This document shows positions 18,080 to 26,782 of a stretch of DNA of 64,000 bases, one piece after another (positions within the stretch are counted from its first letter, which is position 1; each line of letters begins with the position of its first letter). The notes below the pieces were generated by a model, which was given only the letters and a program-made list of their open reading frames with translations, did no database searches and was not told the origin of the DNA. The DNA is taken from assembly GCA_017451025.1 (NCBI GenBank), contig JAFSSM010000010.1:37571-101570 (forward strand). The letters are read 5' to 3'. Source of the DNA: Synergistaceae bacterium. GTDB taxonomy: Bacteria; Synergistota; Synergistia; Synergistales; Aminobacteriaceae. The translations under genes were made by a program, and so were the position numbers.

Positions 18080-19367
18080 TCTGAACGACACTCCTTCGGG
18101 AGAGCGTGTGCACATAGCGTTTTTCGGGTTGAGGAACGCGGGCAAATCGAGCCTCGTCAACGCCGTAACCGGTCAGGACTTGGCCGTAGTGTCCGACGTT
18201 AAGGGCACAACCACAGACCCGGTGCGCAAGGCGATGGAGCTGTTGCCTCTTGGGCCTGTGGTGATAATCGACACGCCCGGCCTTGACGATGAGGGAGTGC
18301 TCGGTGAATTGCGGGTGAAGCGTGCGCTGAATGTGTTAGCGGGTTGTGATGTGGCGGTACTGGTTCACGATGCAACGCAGGAATTTGTGCAGGCAGAACG
18401 CGACTTGCTGGCAGTGTTCGAGGAACGCAAGCTCCCCTACATCATAGCTAACAACAAGGCAGACCTTCTCCCGGAGAGGGGGCGGGCTGGGGCAACGACA
18501 CGGGCATGTGTCGTGCGCGACGCAGGGGTTGAAGGACGCGAAGGCATGCCGAGCGGACTTCATTTAACCTTGAACGAAGTGAACGTCAGCGCACTGACCG
18601 GCGAAAACGTCAACGCTCTCAAGGAACGCATAGCCTCACTCGCTCCCAAAAAGGACTCCGGCAAAAAGTTAGTCGGTGATTTATTGACGGCGGGGGATGT
18701 CGTGATTCTGGTTGTGCCTGTCGACAAAGCTGCTCCTAAGGGCAGATTGATTCTTCCTCAGCAGCAGGTTATAAGGGATATTCTGGACTCGGGGTGTTCC
18801 GCTCTGGTATGTCAGCCTCCACAGCTGCCCGCACTGCTCTCACCCCTAACCCCTACATCCCTCACCCCTACCTCCCTACTACCCCTTAGACTTATCATCA
18901 CCGACTCGCAGGTCTTCGGCCAAGTCGACGCAATAGTCCCGCGCGAAATTCCCCTAACGTCATTCTCAATACTCTTTGCACGCTACAAGGGGGATTTGCG
19001 GACTCTGGTTAATGGTGCGGAAAAACTCTCGGGCCTTCACGACGGCGACAAGGTATTAATCTCCGAAGGGTGCACCCATCACCGGCAGTGCGGCGACATC
19101 GGCACTGAGAAGATGCCCGCGTGGATTCGCAATTTTTCACACGCAAATCCTGAGTTCTCGTTCACTTCAGGCGGAGAGTTCCCGGACACAGAAACCCTCA
19201 AGAATTATGCTCTTGTCGTTCACTGCGGGGGCTGTATGCTCAACGAACAGGAGATGACTTCGCGGCTTGAACGTGCAAAGCTCGCAGGAGTCCCTATCGT
19301 GAATTATGGTGTAGCTATTGCTCATATGCACGGAATACTTAAGAGGAGTCTGGAACCCTTTGCGTAA
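18057..19367 (+). CDS. hydF: [FeFe]-hydrogenase maturation GTPase/scaffold
   Basis: 436 residues. ATG 18057 is preferred over ATG 18051 because GAGGA stands at proper spacing. The protein is the scaffold on which the diiron subcluster is built before delivery to HydA. The GTPase domain has the P-loop GLRNAGKSS, switch DVKGTTTDP, DTPG and NKAD. The iron-sulfur ligands are the CTH segment and, near the C-terminus, HCGGC. Two in-frame stretches look inserted relative to the family: about 25 residues after NKADLLPE, and a Pro/Leu/Thr-rich run (LSPLTPTSLTPTSLLPL) before IITDSQVF. The reading frame is intact through both. The gene overlaps hydG by 23 bases. Confidence 0.95.
   Translation: MHGTSGSSLNDTPSGERVHIAFFGLRNAGKSSLVNAVTGQDLAVVSDVKGTTTDPVRKAMELLPLGPVVIIDTPGLDDEGVLGELRVKRALNVLAGCDVAVLVHDATQEFVQAERDLLAVFEERKLPYIIANNKADLLPERGRAGATTRACVVRDAGVEGREGMPSGLHLTLNEVNVSALTGENVNALKERIASLAPKKDSGKKLVGDLLTAGDVVILVVPVDKAAPKGRLILPQQQVIRDILDSGCSALVCQPPQLPALLSPLTPTSLTPTSLLPLRLIITDSQVFGQVDAIVPREIPLTSFSILFARYKGDLRTLVNGAEKLSGLHDGDKVLISEGCTHHRQCGDIGTEKMPAWIRNFSHANPEFSFTSGGEFPDTETLKNYALVVHCGGCMLNEQEMTSRLERAKLAGVPIVNYGVAIAHMHGILKRSLEPFA
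18495..18514 (+). repeat. Perfect inverted repeat within an insertion in hydF
   Basis: ACGACAC at 18495-18501 and GTGTCGT at 18508-18514 form a 7-bp stem with a 6-base loop inside the first hydF insertion (about 18470-18560). The surrounding stretch is very G-rich, unlike the neighbouring coding sequence. It resembles a REP-like palindromic element captured in frame. Confidence 0.5.
18838..18888 (+). repeat. C-rich degenerate tandem repeat within hydF
   Basis: Repeated CACCCCTA / ACCCCTAC / CATCCCTC units over about 50 bases encode the low-complexity Pro/Leu/Thr/Ser run of HydF. Strand composition is strongly asymmetric (almost no G on the plus strand). The length stays a multiple of three overall, so the frame is kept. 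It could vary in copy number by slippage. Confidence 0.55.
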
Positions 19368-21132
19368 TTTTGTCCGTCTTGTCAGAGAATTGTTCAGTTA
19401 TTATCCGGTGAAACTGCCTGTGCAGATTTTCATGATACTGTTTTGCGCGGCGATAAACACTGCTCCGTCGGTCTTCATCCAGAAAATTATTGCGATTATT
19501 GAGCTGTCGGACGCAAATACTTCTTGGATTGATATACGTTCCGGAGTAATTAGCCTTCTGGGAGTTCTGGGAGGCTTCTACGTGCTATCACTGCTTGGTG
19601 CTGTGCTGGTAGGCCAGATTGGTGCAGAGACAACACAGGGGGTATTGCTGAGGCTCAGGCGCAAAATGTTCGACCAGATGCAGACACTTCCGCTGAAGTT
19701 CTTTGACAGCAACCCCCACGGCGACATCATGAGCCGTTACACCAACGACGTGGACTCTATCCGTCAAATGGTATCACAGGCCATGCCCCAGATGCTCACA
19801 GCCTTGACGACTGTAATCGTCATTCTCGGAATAATGCTCTACTTTTCTGTGTGGCTGACGCTCGTAACACTTGGGGGAATCGCGGTAATGTTTGCTGTAA
19901 CCAAAAAGGTCGGGGGCAGAAGCGCGAGGAATTTTCGTGCTCAGCAAAAGTTCACGGGCAAGCTGGAGGGTTTTGCTGAGGAGATCATGAACGGCCAGAA
20001 GGTCGTCAAGGTCTTTTGCAGAGAGGACGAGTGCACGGAGGACTTCGAGCGCATCAACACTGAACTGTTCACCGAATCCGAAAAAGCCAACAAGCGGGCA
20101 AATACACTCGGGCCTATCCTCAATAACATTGGGAATATCCTTTACGTGGTTACTGCTCTTGCTGGAGGTATTCTCATTATTGCGGGAGTTCCGAACCTCA
20201 GCATTTCGGGTCTGCCTATGAGCATTAGCGTAGCAATTCCCTTCCTGAACATGACTAAGCAGTTTGCGATGAACATTAACCAGCTCTCAATGCACTTGAA
20301 TGCAATAATTCAGGGCCTAGCAGGAACAGGCCGGATCTTTGCGCTGACAGACTCACAGCCCGAAGTGGACGAAGGCAGAGCTGAGGCTGGAGATTCTGCT
20401 TCAGGAAGCATAGAGTTTCAGGGTGTGGATTTCGGGTATTCTGATGATGTGAGAGTCCTGCACGGTATAACGCTGACGGCAAAGCCCGGACAGAAGACGG
20501 CACTAGTCGGTTCAACCGGAGCAGGAAAGACGACGATAGCGAACCTGATTCCGAGATTCTATGACGTTCAGGCAGGGGAGATACTGTACGACGGGCGCAA
20601 TATCCGTGAGTTCAGGAAGGCATCTCTGCGCAAAAAGCTGGGAATAGTCCTTCAGGATACTAACCTGTTCACGGGTACGGTGCTCGAGAATATACGTTAT
20701 GGGAATCTTGAGGCGAGCGATGATGAGTGCGTTGCGGCGGCACGTCTTGTCGGTGCTGATGAGTTTATCGCTAGGCTCCCTGAAGGCTACGCTACTCACT
20801 TGGCCGGTAACGGTTCCAATCTGAGTCAGGGACAGCGTCAGCTAATTGCAATTGCACGTGCCGCTGTGGCTAACCCTGAAGTTATGATTCTGGACGAGGC
20901 TACCAGCTCAATCGACACACGCACCGAGTCTCTGGTTCAGCGAGGAATGGATGCACTGATGAGGGGGCGGACGGTGTTCGTGATTGCGCACAGGCTGTCT
21001 ACGGTGAGGGATGCTGACTTGATTTTGGTGATGGAGCACGGAGAAATTATCGAGCGCGGGACTCACAGCGAGCTTATGGCGCAAAGAGGCCAGTACTACA
21101 GGCTGTACACCGGGGCATTCGAGCTTTCGTAG
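19360..21132 (+). CDS. ABC exporter, fused permease and ATPase (MsbA-like half-transporter)
   Basis: 590 residues from TTG 19360 (GAGGAG upstream; overlaps the hydF end by 8 bases). Six membrane helices in residues about 15-315 and then a nucleotide-binding domain with Walker A GSTGAGKTT (about residue 383), Q-loop, signature LSQGQRQL and Walker B VMILDEATSS followed by the H-loop AHRLST. It belongs to the type IV (MsbA/LmrA) exporters and would work as a homodimer; lipids or drugs are the usual substrates but none is indicated here. Position after hydF is probably incidental. Confidence 0.93.
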   Translation: MRNFVRLVRELFSYYPVKLPVQIFMILFCAAINTAPSVFIQKIIAIIELSDANTSWIDIRSGVISLLGVLGGFYVLSLLGAVLVGQIGAETTQGVLLRLRRKMFDQMQTLPLKFFDSNPHGDIMSRYTNDVDSIRQMVSQAMPQMLTALTTVIVILGIMLYFSVWLTLVTLGGIAVMFAVTKKVGGRSARNFRAQQKFTGKLEGFAEEIMNGQKVVKVFCREDECTEDFERINTELFTESEKANKRANTLGPILNNIGNILYVVTALAGGILIIAGVPNLSISGLPMSISVAIPFLNMTKQFAMNINQLSMHLNAIIQGLAGTGRIFALTDSQPEVDEGRAEAGDSASGSIEFQGVDFGYSDDVRVLHGITLTAKPGQKTALVGSTGAGKTTIANLIPRFYDVQAGEILYDGRNIREFRKASLRKKLGIVLQDTNLFTGTVLENIRYGNLEASDDECVAAARLVGADEFIARLPEGYATHLAGNGSNLSQGQRQLIAIARAAVANPEVMILDEATSSIDTRTESLVQRGMDALMRGRTVFVIAHRLSTVRDADLILVMEHGEIIERGTHSELMAQRGQYYRLYTGAFELS

Positions 21133-21145
21133 AGGAGGTGTGAGA

Positions 21146-21289
21146 ATGGACGAAGTTGAAGAACTGAAGCGTAAACTTGAAGAGGTAACCCGTGAGCGCG
21201 ACGAACTGAAGGCAAAACTTGAGGAGTTCGAGGCAACTTACGGAGTAACCGGCGCAATAGAGGACTGGTTTGAACGCGGCTTCTACTAG
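21146..21289 (+). CDS. Small coiled-coil protein, 47 residues
   Basis: ATG 21146 follows GAGGAGGTGTGAGA, an excellent ribosome site, 13 bases after the ABC exporter stop. The product starts MDEVEELKRKLEEVTRERDE and continues with heptad pattern to about residue 30, then a short TYGVTGAIEDWFERGFY end. Strong acidic/basic alternation supports a real coiled coil. It is probably translated with the exporter. Function unknown; its small size means it would easily be missed. Confidence 0.65.
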   Translation: MDEVEELKRKLEEVTRERDELKAKLEEFEATYGVTGAIEDWFERGFY

Positions 21290-21905
21290 CGTACAGACTC
21301 CCAGAATTTCGCGGCCTCGCTGACCCAGCCTTCAAGCTCACTGTTGGCGAGGCCAAGACCGAAACCGTGCCCGCCCTTATCCGCGCAGGAAAGCCCTTGT
21401 GAAATTTGCTGACCAGCGAATATTTGTCCTGTTGTTCCTGCGTGAAATCCTCTCCGAACATCAATTCACCGCACCGGGTTCACGGGACGCAAGAGCACCC
21501 GCCAGATGTCCCCCAGCAGAGAAACCGCATACAGCATATCCATCCGAATTAATATCCAGTGAGCCACAGAGAGATAGAATTTTCTTCAGGGCATTAGCCG
21601 CATCATCGAGGGGTTTCGGGAATAACGCAGGGCCTGTTATCCTGTAGTTGAGGATGAACGCGTGATAGCCCAACTCGTTGAACGCCGCCGCAACAGGAAA
21701 ACCAATTTCATTTTGCTATGGCACTCTCAAGGTAATTCAGGCCGTAAATTATTGTTCCAGGCTCCCAGTCGTCAAATAGCTTCTGCATCTCATGAAGCGA
21801 TAAATTTACGTCGGGAATGTTGCAGTTGCCGAGAAAATACCTGCTGTAATCCCTGAAGGCCGGTGCGTCCAGAATTTCCCTGAACGTTGAAGTCTCTGTG
21901 AACAT
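21286..21905 (-). pseudogene. Decayed alpha/beta-hydrolase (esterase) gene
   Basis: Pieces of one esterase are spread over three frames. From 21905 a 65-codon piece starts MFTETSTFREILD and ends at a stop at 21708. A second frame, entered near 21710, gives FPVAAAFNELGYHAFILNYR and the nucleophile elbow AVCGFSAGGHLAG, then stops near 21461. Further pieces read MFGEDFTQEQQDKYSL and finally CADKGGHGFGLGL with the catalytic-His region, to the TAG at 21286. Internal segments, including the oxyanion HGGG motif, are missing. The gene has several frameshifts and deletions and is not functional. Confidence 0.8.
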
Positions 21906-21984
21906 TTTGCTAGGTCTCCTTTCCGTGAATAGGGGGAATGTTATAATGCAAGTTCATCTATTCTATCACCAGGAGGGATAAATA

Positions 21985-22800
21985 TTGCCGGTGTTCAATG
22001 CGGCACTTATTCAGATAGACAGCCAGGACGACAAGGACGCTAACCTCGCAAAAATCTCACAGATGATTGACGAGGCGGCGGCCAAGCACGCGGACTTCAT
22101 TGCACTTCCCGAGTTCGTGAACTACATCGGCGGACGTATGGGCTTCATTGAGAACGCCGAGAGCATTCCTGACGGAGAGACATCACAGCTTTTCAGCAGG
22201 AAGGCCCGCGAACATCACGTGTGGCTTCTCGGCGGGAGCATCGTTGAACGCATTCCTGATGACGACTCTCACGTCTACAACACTTCAGCTGTCTTCAACC
22301 CTAAAGGCGAGCTTGTTGCTCTGTACCAGAAAATTCACCTGAGCATAAGCAGGACATTCGACGAGTCGCAGGTTATTGCGGCGGGAAGCAGAGTAGTAAC
22401 TTTCACTACACCATTCTGCAAAATGGGTATATCTATCTGCCATGACCTGCGCTTCCCTGAACTGTTCCGCGCTATGGCCGTCAGAGGGGCAAAAGTTATC
22501 GTACACCCTTCGGAGTTCAACATAGTTACTGGCCGGGATCACTGGGAGACACTTTTGCGGGCAAGGGCAATCGAGAACACGTGCTACATAATTGCTCCTA
22601 ACCAGATTGGCGCAAAGAAGAATTTGACATCATGCGCGCGCTCAATGGTGATTGATCCGTGGGGGAACGTCATAGCCCGTGCGTCAGACCGTGAATGTGT
22701 CTTGATGGCAGAGATTGATACGGATTATGTAGACACTGTGAGGGAGAGAATGCCCAGCCTGTCGCAGAGAAGGCCGGACGTTTACGGCGGAAATGCCTGA
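21985..22800 (+). CDS. Carbon-nitrogen hydrolase (nitrilase superfamily amidase)
   Basis: 271 residues from TTG 21985 with AGGAGGGA upstream. The catalytic triad of the superfamily is complete: Glu43 (LPEF), Lys116 (YQKIHL) and Cys152 (SICHDLRFPEL). Length and the RARAIENTCYI segment match omega-amidase/Nit2-like proteins that hydrolyse alpha-ketoglutaramate-type or damaged-glutathione amides; cytoplasmic. The exact substrate is inferred only from family. The stop overlaps the start of rarA by 8 bases, so they are translated together. Confidence 0.9.
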   Translation: MPVFNAALIQIDSQDDKDANLAKISQMIDEAAAKHADFIALPEFVNYIGGRMGFIENAESIPDGETSQLFSRKAREHHVWLLGGSIVERIPDDDSHVYNTSAVFNPKGELVALYQKIHLSISRTFDESQVIAAGSRVVTFTTPFCKMGISICHDLRFPELFRAMAVRGAKVIVHPSEFNIVTGRDHWETLLRARAIENTCYIIAPNQIGAKKNLTSCARSMVIDPWGNVIARASDRECVLMAEIDTDYVDTVRERMPSLSQRRPDVYGGNA

Positions 22801-24091
22801 TACACTCTCACTCTTCACAACTCCAAGCACTGAGCCGTTAGCCGCAAGAATGCGTCCCCAATCCCTCGATGATTTTGCAGGACAGCAGCACCTAATTGCT
22901 CCAGGAAAAATTCTCCGCCGCATAATCGACAGCGACAACATACCCTCAATGATTTTCTGGGGGCCTCCAGGTGTGGGAAAAACCAGTCTGGCGAGCATTA
23001 TTGCCCTCAAGACTCAAGCCGCCTTCATCAACTTTTCAGCAGTAACCAGCGGCATCAAAGAAATTAGGGACGTGATGAAGCAGGCAGAAGCCAACCGCAA
23101 TTTCGGTGAGCGCACAATCCTTTTCGTCGATGAAATTCACCGCTTCAACAAGGCACAGCAGGACGCATTCCTGCCGTTCGTCGAGAAGGGCAGCATAATT
23201 CTCATCGGAGCTACTACGGAAAACCCTTCGTTTGAGATTAACGGTGCTCTGCTCTCAAGGTGCAAGGTCTTTGTGCTGAAACCTCTTAGCGTCGACGACA
23301 TTACAGGACTGCTCAGACGAGGGCTAGGCTTCCTCTCCGAGAAAGTTTCTGCTGATGACGACGTACTGCGCACAATCGCAGAGTTCTCAAACGGTGATGC
23401 AAGGTCTGCGCTATCACTTCTAGAGATGACCGCCATGAACTCCGATAACGGAAAGATTACCCCTGAAGTTCTGGAGATGTGCACTTCCCGAAAATCCCTG
23501 CTCTACGACAAGAACGGCGAAGAACACTACAACCTGATCTCTGCCCTGCACAAATCAATGCGCAATTCTGACCCTGACGCGGCGGTCTACTGGCTGGCGA
23601 GAATGCTCGAGGCCGGCGAAGACCCGCTGTACATTGCACGCAGGGTTGTGCGGTTTGCGAGTGAGGACGTTGGACTCGCAGAACCCGGAGCTTTGGGAAT
23701 GGCTGTTGCGGCGTACCAAGCCTGCCATTTTCTCGGAATGCCCGAGTGCTCCGTGCACCTCACTCAAGCCGTAATTCACATGTCCATTGCACCGAAGAGC
23801 AACGCTGTTTACTCCGCATATAACTCTGCTCGTGAAGATGCTCTGCACACACTCGCTGAACCTGTGCCCCTACACATTCGCAACGCCCCCACAAAACTTA
23901 TGCGCGAGCTGGATTACGGCAGGGGCTATCAGTACGCTCATGATTACGACGAAAAGATTACGGCTATGGAGTGCCTGCCTGAGAGTCTGCGGGGAAAAGA
24001 ATATTACCGGCCAAGCGGACAGGGAAGCGAAGCCAAATACAAACAGCGTCTTGATGCAATAAAGTCATGGAAAACGGAGCACAGAGTATAA
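22793..24091 (+). CDS. rarA: Replication-associated recombination protein A (clamp-loader-like AAA ATPase)
   Basis: 432 residues, normal for RarA/MgsA. Begins with the RPQSLDDFAGQQHL segment; Walker A GPPGVGKTS, Walker B FVDEIHRFN, sensor 1 GATTENPSF, and the C-terminal tetramerisation part ARRVVRFASEDVGLA and PTKLMRELDYG. It acts at stalled replication forks. ATG 22793 lies inside the end of the nitrilase-family gene. Confidence 0.96.
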   Translation: MPDTLSLFTTPSTEPLAARMRPQSLDDFAGQQHLIAPGKILRRIIDSDNIPSMIFWGPPGVGKTSLASIIALKTQAAFINFSAVTSGIKEIRDVMKQAEANRNFGERTILFVDEIHRFNKAQQDAFLPFVEKGSIILIGATTENPSFEINGALLSRCKVFVLKPLSVDDITGLLRRGLGFLSEKVSADDDVLRTIAEFSNGDARSALSLLEMTAMNSDNGKITPEVLEMCTSRKSLLYDKNGEEHYNLISALHKSMRNSDPDAAVYWLARMLEAGEDPLYIARRVVRFASEDVGLAEPGALGMAVAAYQACHFLGMPECSVHLTQAVIHMSIAPKSNAVYSAYNSAREDALHTLAEPVPLHIRNAPTKLMRELDYGRGYQYAHDYDEKITAMECLPESLRGKEYYRPSGQGSEAKYKQRLDAIKSWKTEHRV

Positions 24092-24126
24092 TAGCCTAAA
24101 ATTTTTACAGGAGGTTTTCACAATTC

Positions 24127-25365
24127 ATGAAAGCTCAGTCTGTAGCACGTAATTACTTCTTCCTGATGATACTTCTGCTCGCAATGATACTAGGTGCGCT
24201 CGCGGGATGGCTCTATCCTGCGTTCGCAGGAAACATCGCATTCTTAGGTACGATATTCATCCGCATGATGTTCTGCATTGTCGTGCCGATGGTCTTTGCC
24301 TCAATAGCCGGAGCTGTCGCAAACGCAACTGACCTCCGCCGTTCCGGGCGCATAATGTGGACGACGATAATCACCTTCGTCATAACCGGAGCGATCGCCG
24401 CAGTGATTTACTTCTTCCTCGTGCTGGTGTTCCCGCCGGTAACCGGAGCCTGGACGAACGCCGCAACTGAAGAATTGGGCGGACATGCAACGATGACGCA
24501 GATGATCACCAACTTCTTCACGGTCGAGGACTTTGTGGGCCTGCTCTCTCGCAGGGCGATGCTGCCGTTAATCGTGTTCTCGGTGCTGTTTGGTTTTGCG
24601 GTGAACCTCAGCGGCGAAGAGGGCGAGCCGGTCAAGAAATTCCTGGCCAGCCTCACCGCAGTAATGCTCAAGTTTGTGAACATCGTAACGTACTACGCAC
24701 CGATAGCGTTCTTTGCGATTTTCGCCGGACTTGTCGCTGATTACGGCCCGCAAATCACGGAGGACTATGCGCGTGCACTTGGCCTGTACTATCCCGTGTG
24801 CTTCATCTATGTGTTTACGGCGTTTCCAATTATGGCGTGGATCGGTGCAGGCAGTGAGGGAGTCCGAGCAATGTTCTCGCGTATCCTGAAGCCCGCAATC
24901 GTCTCGCTGGGAACTTGCTCAAGCGTTGCGACTATCCCGACGAATATGGAGGCCGCCGCTGACACAGGAATATCGCGTGATGTGTCGGATATAGTGCTTC
25001 CGCTTGGTGCTACGATGCACATGGACGGGTCGTGCTTCTCGTGCGTGCTGAAGATTGCGTTTGTGCTGGGAGTTCTGGGTAAGCCAATGACGATGGCGGA
25101 CTTGCCGATGATTGTGCTTGTGGCGGTGTTCTCGTCGGTGGGAATGAGCGGAGTACCTGGCGGCGGGTATATTGGGGAATATATTATCTGCACGCTGTTC
25201 TTCCCTGAGAACATAGAGCTGGCTTTCCCGATTTTGGTAGCGATTGGGAATTTGGTCGACCCTCCGGCAACGATGATTAATGCTGCTGGTGATTATGTGG
25301 TGTCGTTTATTGTTTCGAGGTTTGTTGACGGGCCTGACTGGCTGAAGAAGGCGCAGAGAGCCTAA
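24127..25365 (+). CDS. Dicarboxylate/amino acid:cation symporter (DAACS/GltP family)
   Basis: 412 residues with about eight membrane helices and two re-entrant loops. The serine-rich loop is altered to LGTCSSVATIPTNMEAAA, and the later PLGATMHMDGSCFSCVLKIAFVL and GVPGGGYIGEYI segments carry the substrate- and cation-binding residues. The family takes up glutamate, aspartate, serine, threonine or C4-dicarboxylates with Na+ or H+. Cysteines in the second binding loop are unusual. ATG 24127 has CAGGAGG. It is followed by a strong terminator and is probably a single-gene unit or the end of the nitrilase-rarA transcript. Confidence 0.94.
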   Translation: MKAQSVARNYFFLMILLLAMILGALAGWLYPAFAGNIAFLGTIFIRMMFCIVVPMVFASIAGAVANATDLRRSGRIMWTTIITFVITGAIAAVIYFFLVLVFPPVTGAWTNAATEELGGHATMTQMITNFFTVEDFVGLLSRRAMLPLIVFSVLFGFAVNLSGEEGEPVKKFLASLTAVMLKFVNIVTYYAPIAFFAIFAGLVADYGPQITEDYARALGLYYPVCFIYVFTAFPIMAWIGAGSEGVRAMFSRILKPAIVSLGTCSSVATIPTNMEAAADTGISRDVSDIVLPLGATMHMDGSCFSCVLKIAFVLGVLGKPMTMADLPMIVLVAVFSSVGMSGVPGGGYIGEYIICTLFFPENIELAFPILVAIGNLVDPPATMINAAGDYVVSFIVSRFVDGPDWLKKAQRA

Positions 25366-25372
25366 GTAACAC

Positions 25373-25406
25373 ATTCTCCCCCGTGATGAATGGGGGAATT
25401 TTTTTT
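25373..25406 (+). terminator. Rho-independent terminator after the symporter gene
   Basis: ATTCTCCCCC at 25373-25382 pairs with GGGGGAAT at 25392-25399, loop of nine bases, followed by a run of T to 25406. Confidence 0.9.
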
Positions 25407-25418
25407 GTGCATTATTTA

Positions 25419-25447
25419 TTGACGCATATCAATCAAGAGTGTAAACT
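25419..25447 (+). promoter_or_regulatory. Promoter of the permease-arsR operon
   Basis: TTGACG (25419-25424) and TAAACT (25442-25447) are spaced exactly 17 bases. The spacer (ATATCAATCAAGAG) resembles the short A/T dyads bound by ArsR/SmtB repressors, fitting autoregulation by the ArsR protein encoded in the same operon. Confidence 0.7.
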
Positions 25448-25496
25448 TCCCGCTAAATAGATGGCCGTCTATAAAAATTGAGGAGTGAGGATAATC

Positions 25497-26489
25497 TTGT
25501 GGAACTTCATTCAGAATCAAGTGCTCGGCATGAAATGGCTCAGTGTTTTAGTGAGCAGAGCTTTGACTTCAGCGGGGCTTGATGTGTCAGGAAAAATAGG
25601 CGGCAGTATTCATTTCTTCATTTACGACGTGATAAAGATTGCAGTGCTTCTGTGCGCATTAATCTTCGTTGTGTCATACATACAGACATATTTCCCGCCC
25701 GAACGCAGCAAGAGAATTATGGGACGCTTCAGGGGACTCAAGGCTAATCTTGTAGGCGCGTTGCTCGGAGCGGTTACGCCGTTCTGTTCGTGTTCGTCGA
25801 TCCCAATCTTCATGGGCTTCACGAGTGCGGGGCTGCCGCTGGGAATGACTTTCTCGTTTCTCATCTCTTCACCTATGATTAATCCGGGAAGTCTGGTCCT
25901 GCTGATGAGCATATTCGGCGCAAAAACAGCTGTAGCATATATCGTTATGGGCTTATGCCTCGCGGTTCTTGGCGGAACGTTCATTGAAAGCCTTCACATG
26001 GAATCGGAGATTGAGGAGTTCGTTTATTCGCGGCCAGGAGTAATTGACGCAGATATAGAGTTCTTGAGCTTCACGGCAAAACAGCGGCTCGAATATTCCC
26101 GCAGAGAAGTCATAGCTACATTCAGAGTTGTTTTTCCGTACATTCTTGCTGGCGTTGGAATTGGTGCAGTGATTCATAACTACGTGCCAGAGAGATTTAT
26201 TCAGGGCATTCTTGGGAACAATAACCCTTTCGGAGTGGTTCTTGCTTCCATTGTAGGAATACCTGTTTATGCTGACATTTTCGGGACAATACCGATTGCG
26301 GAAGCTCTGCTCGCTAAAGGCGCAATGCTCGGAACAGTTATCAGCTTCATGATGGCGGTTACGGATTTGAGCCTGCCGTCTATAATTATGTTGCGCAGGG
26401 TCATCAAACCGCGATTGCTGGCTGTGTTCGTGATGACATGTGCCGCCGGAATAATCATCACCGGCTACGCGTTCAACGCTATGTTCTAG
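25497..26489 (+). CDS. Metal/metalloid-associated permease (ArsP/DUF318 type)
   Basis: 330 residues from TTG 25497, preferred over GTG 25485 because GAGGAG then stands at the right distance. Eight or more membrane helices. The duplicated core motif begins TPFCSCSSIPIFMGF and continues GLPLGMTFSFLISSP, the hallmark of the DUF318/ArsP permeases; the Cys pair CSC may bind a thiophilic ion. Relatives export trivalent organoarsenicals or other metals. It is followed 16 bases later by an ArsR-family regulator, which supports a metal(loid) efflux role; the actual ion is unknown. Confidence 0.88.
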   Translation: MWNFIQNQVLGMKWLSVLVSRALTSAGLDVSGKIGGSIHFFIYDVIKIAVLLCALIFVVSYIQTYFPPERSKRIMGRFRGLKANLVGALLGAVTPFCSCSSIPIFMGFTSAGLPLGMTFSFLISSPMINPGSLVLLMSIFGAKTAVAYIVMGLCLAVLGGTFIESLHMESEIEEFVYSRPGVIDADIEFLSFTAKQRLEYSRREVIATFRVVFPYILAGVGIGAVIHNYVPERFIQGILGNNNPFGVVLASIVGIPVYADIFGTIPIAEALLAKGAMLGTVISFMMAVTDLSLPSIIMLRRVIKPRLLAVFVMTCAAGIIITGYAFNAMF

Positions 26490-26505
26490 AGAGGAGGCTA
26501 TATTC

Positions 26506-26781
26506 ATGAATGCACCTGATGCCGCGTTAATCTGCAGGGCACTCGGCGACACCAACAGGCTCCAGATTGTGGAGCTTCTGACGAATGGTGAACAGTGTGC
26601 GTGCAAACTGCTTGAGCATTTCAGCATAACCCAGCCCACACTTTCGCACCACATAAAGATATTATCCGAATGCGGGCTTCTGGATTCGCGCAGGGAGGGG
26701 GTGAGGACGTTCTACTCCCTGAACTGCGAAACCCTCCGTGAGTTCAGGAAGTACATTGCTGCTCTCGAGTGTTCGTGCTGA
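26506..26781 (+). CDS. ArsR/SmtB-family metal-responsive repressor
   Basis: 91 residues with the winged helix of the family (CRALGDTNRLQIVELL, then ITQPTLSHHIKILSECGLL as recognition helix, then RREGVRTFYSL wing). The CAC motif in NGEQCACKLLEHF corresponds to the ELCVCDL metal-binding site of ArsR proteins. A terminal CSC could add a further ligand. It probably represses the permease operon. Its stop is 1 base from the convergent stop of the CGGC gene. Confidence 0.92.
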   Translation: MNAPDAALICRALGDTNRLQIVELLTNGEQCACKLLEHFSITQPTLSHHIKILSECGLLDSRREGVRTFYSLNCETLREFRKYIAALECSC

Positions 26782-26782
26782 G

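Noticed and set aside
18826..18890. Frameshift in hydF at the C-rich repeat
   Set aside because: The frame continues on both sides into conserved HydF segments, so the repeat is an in-frame insertion.
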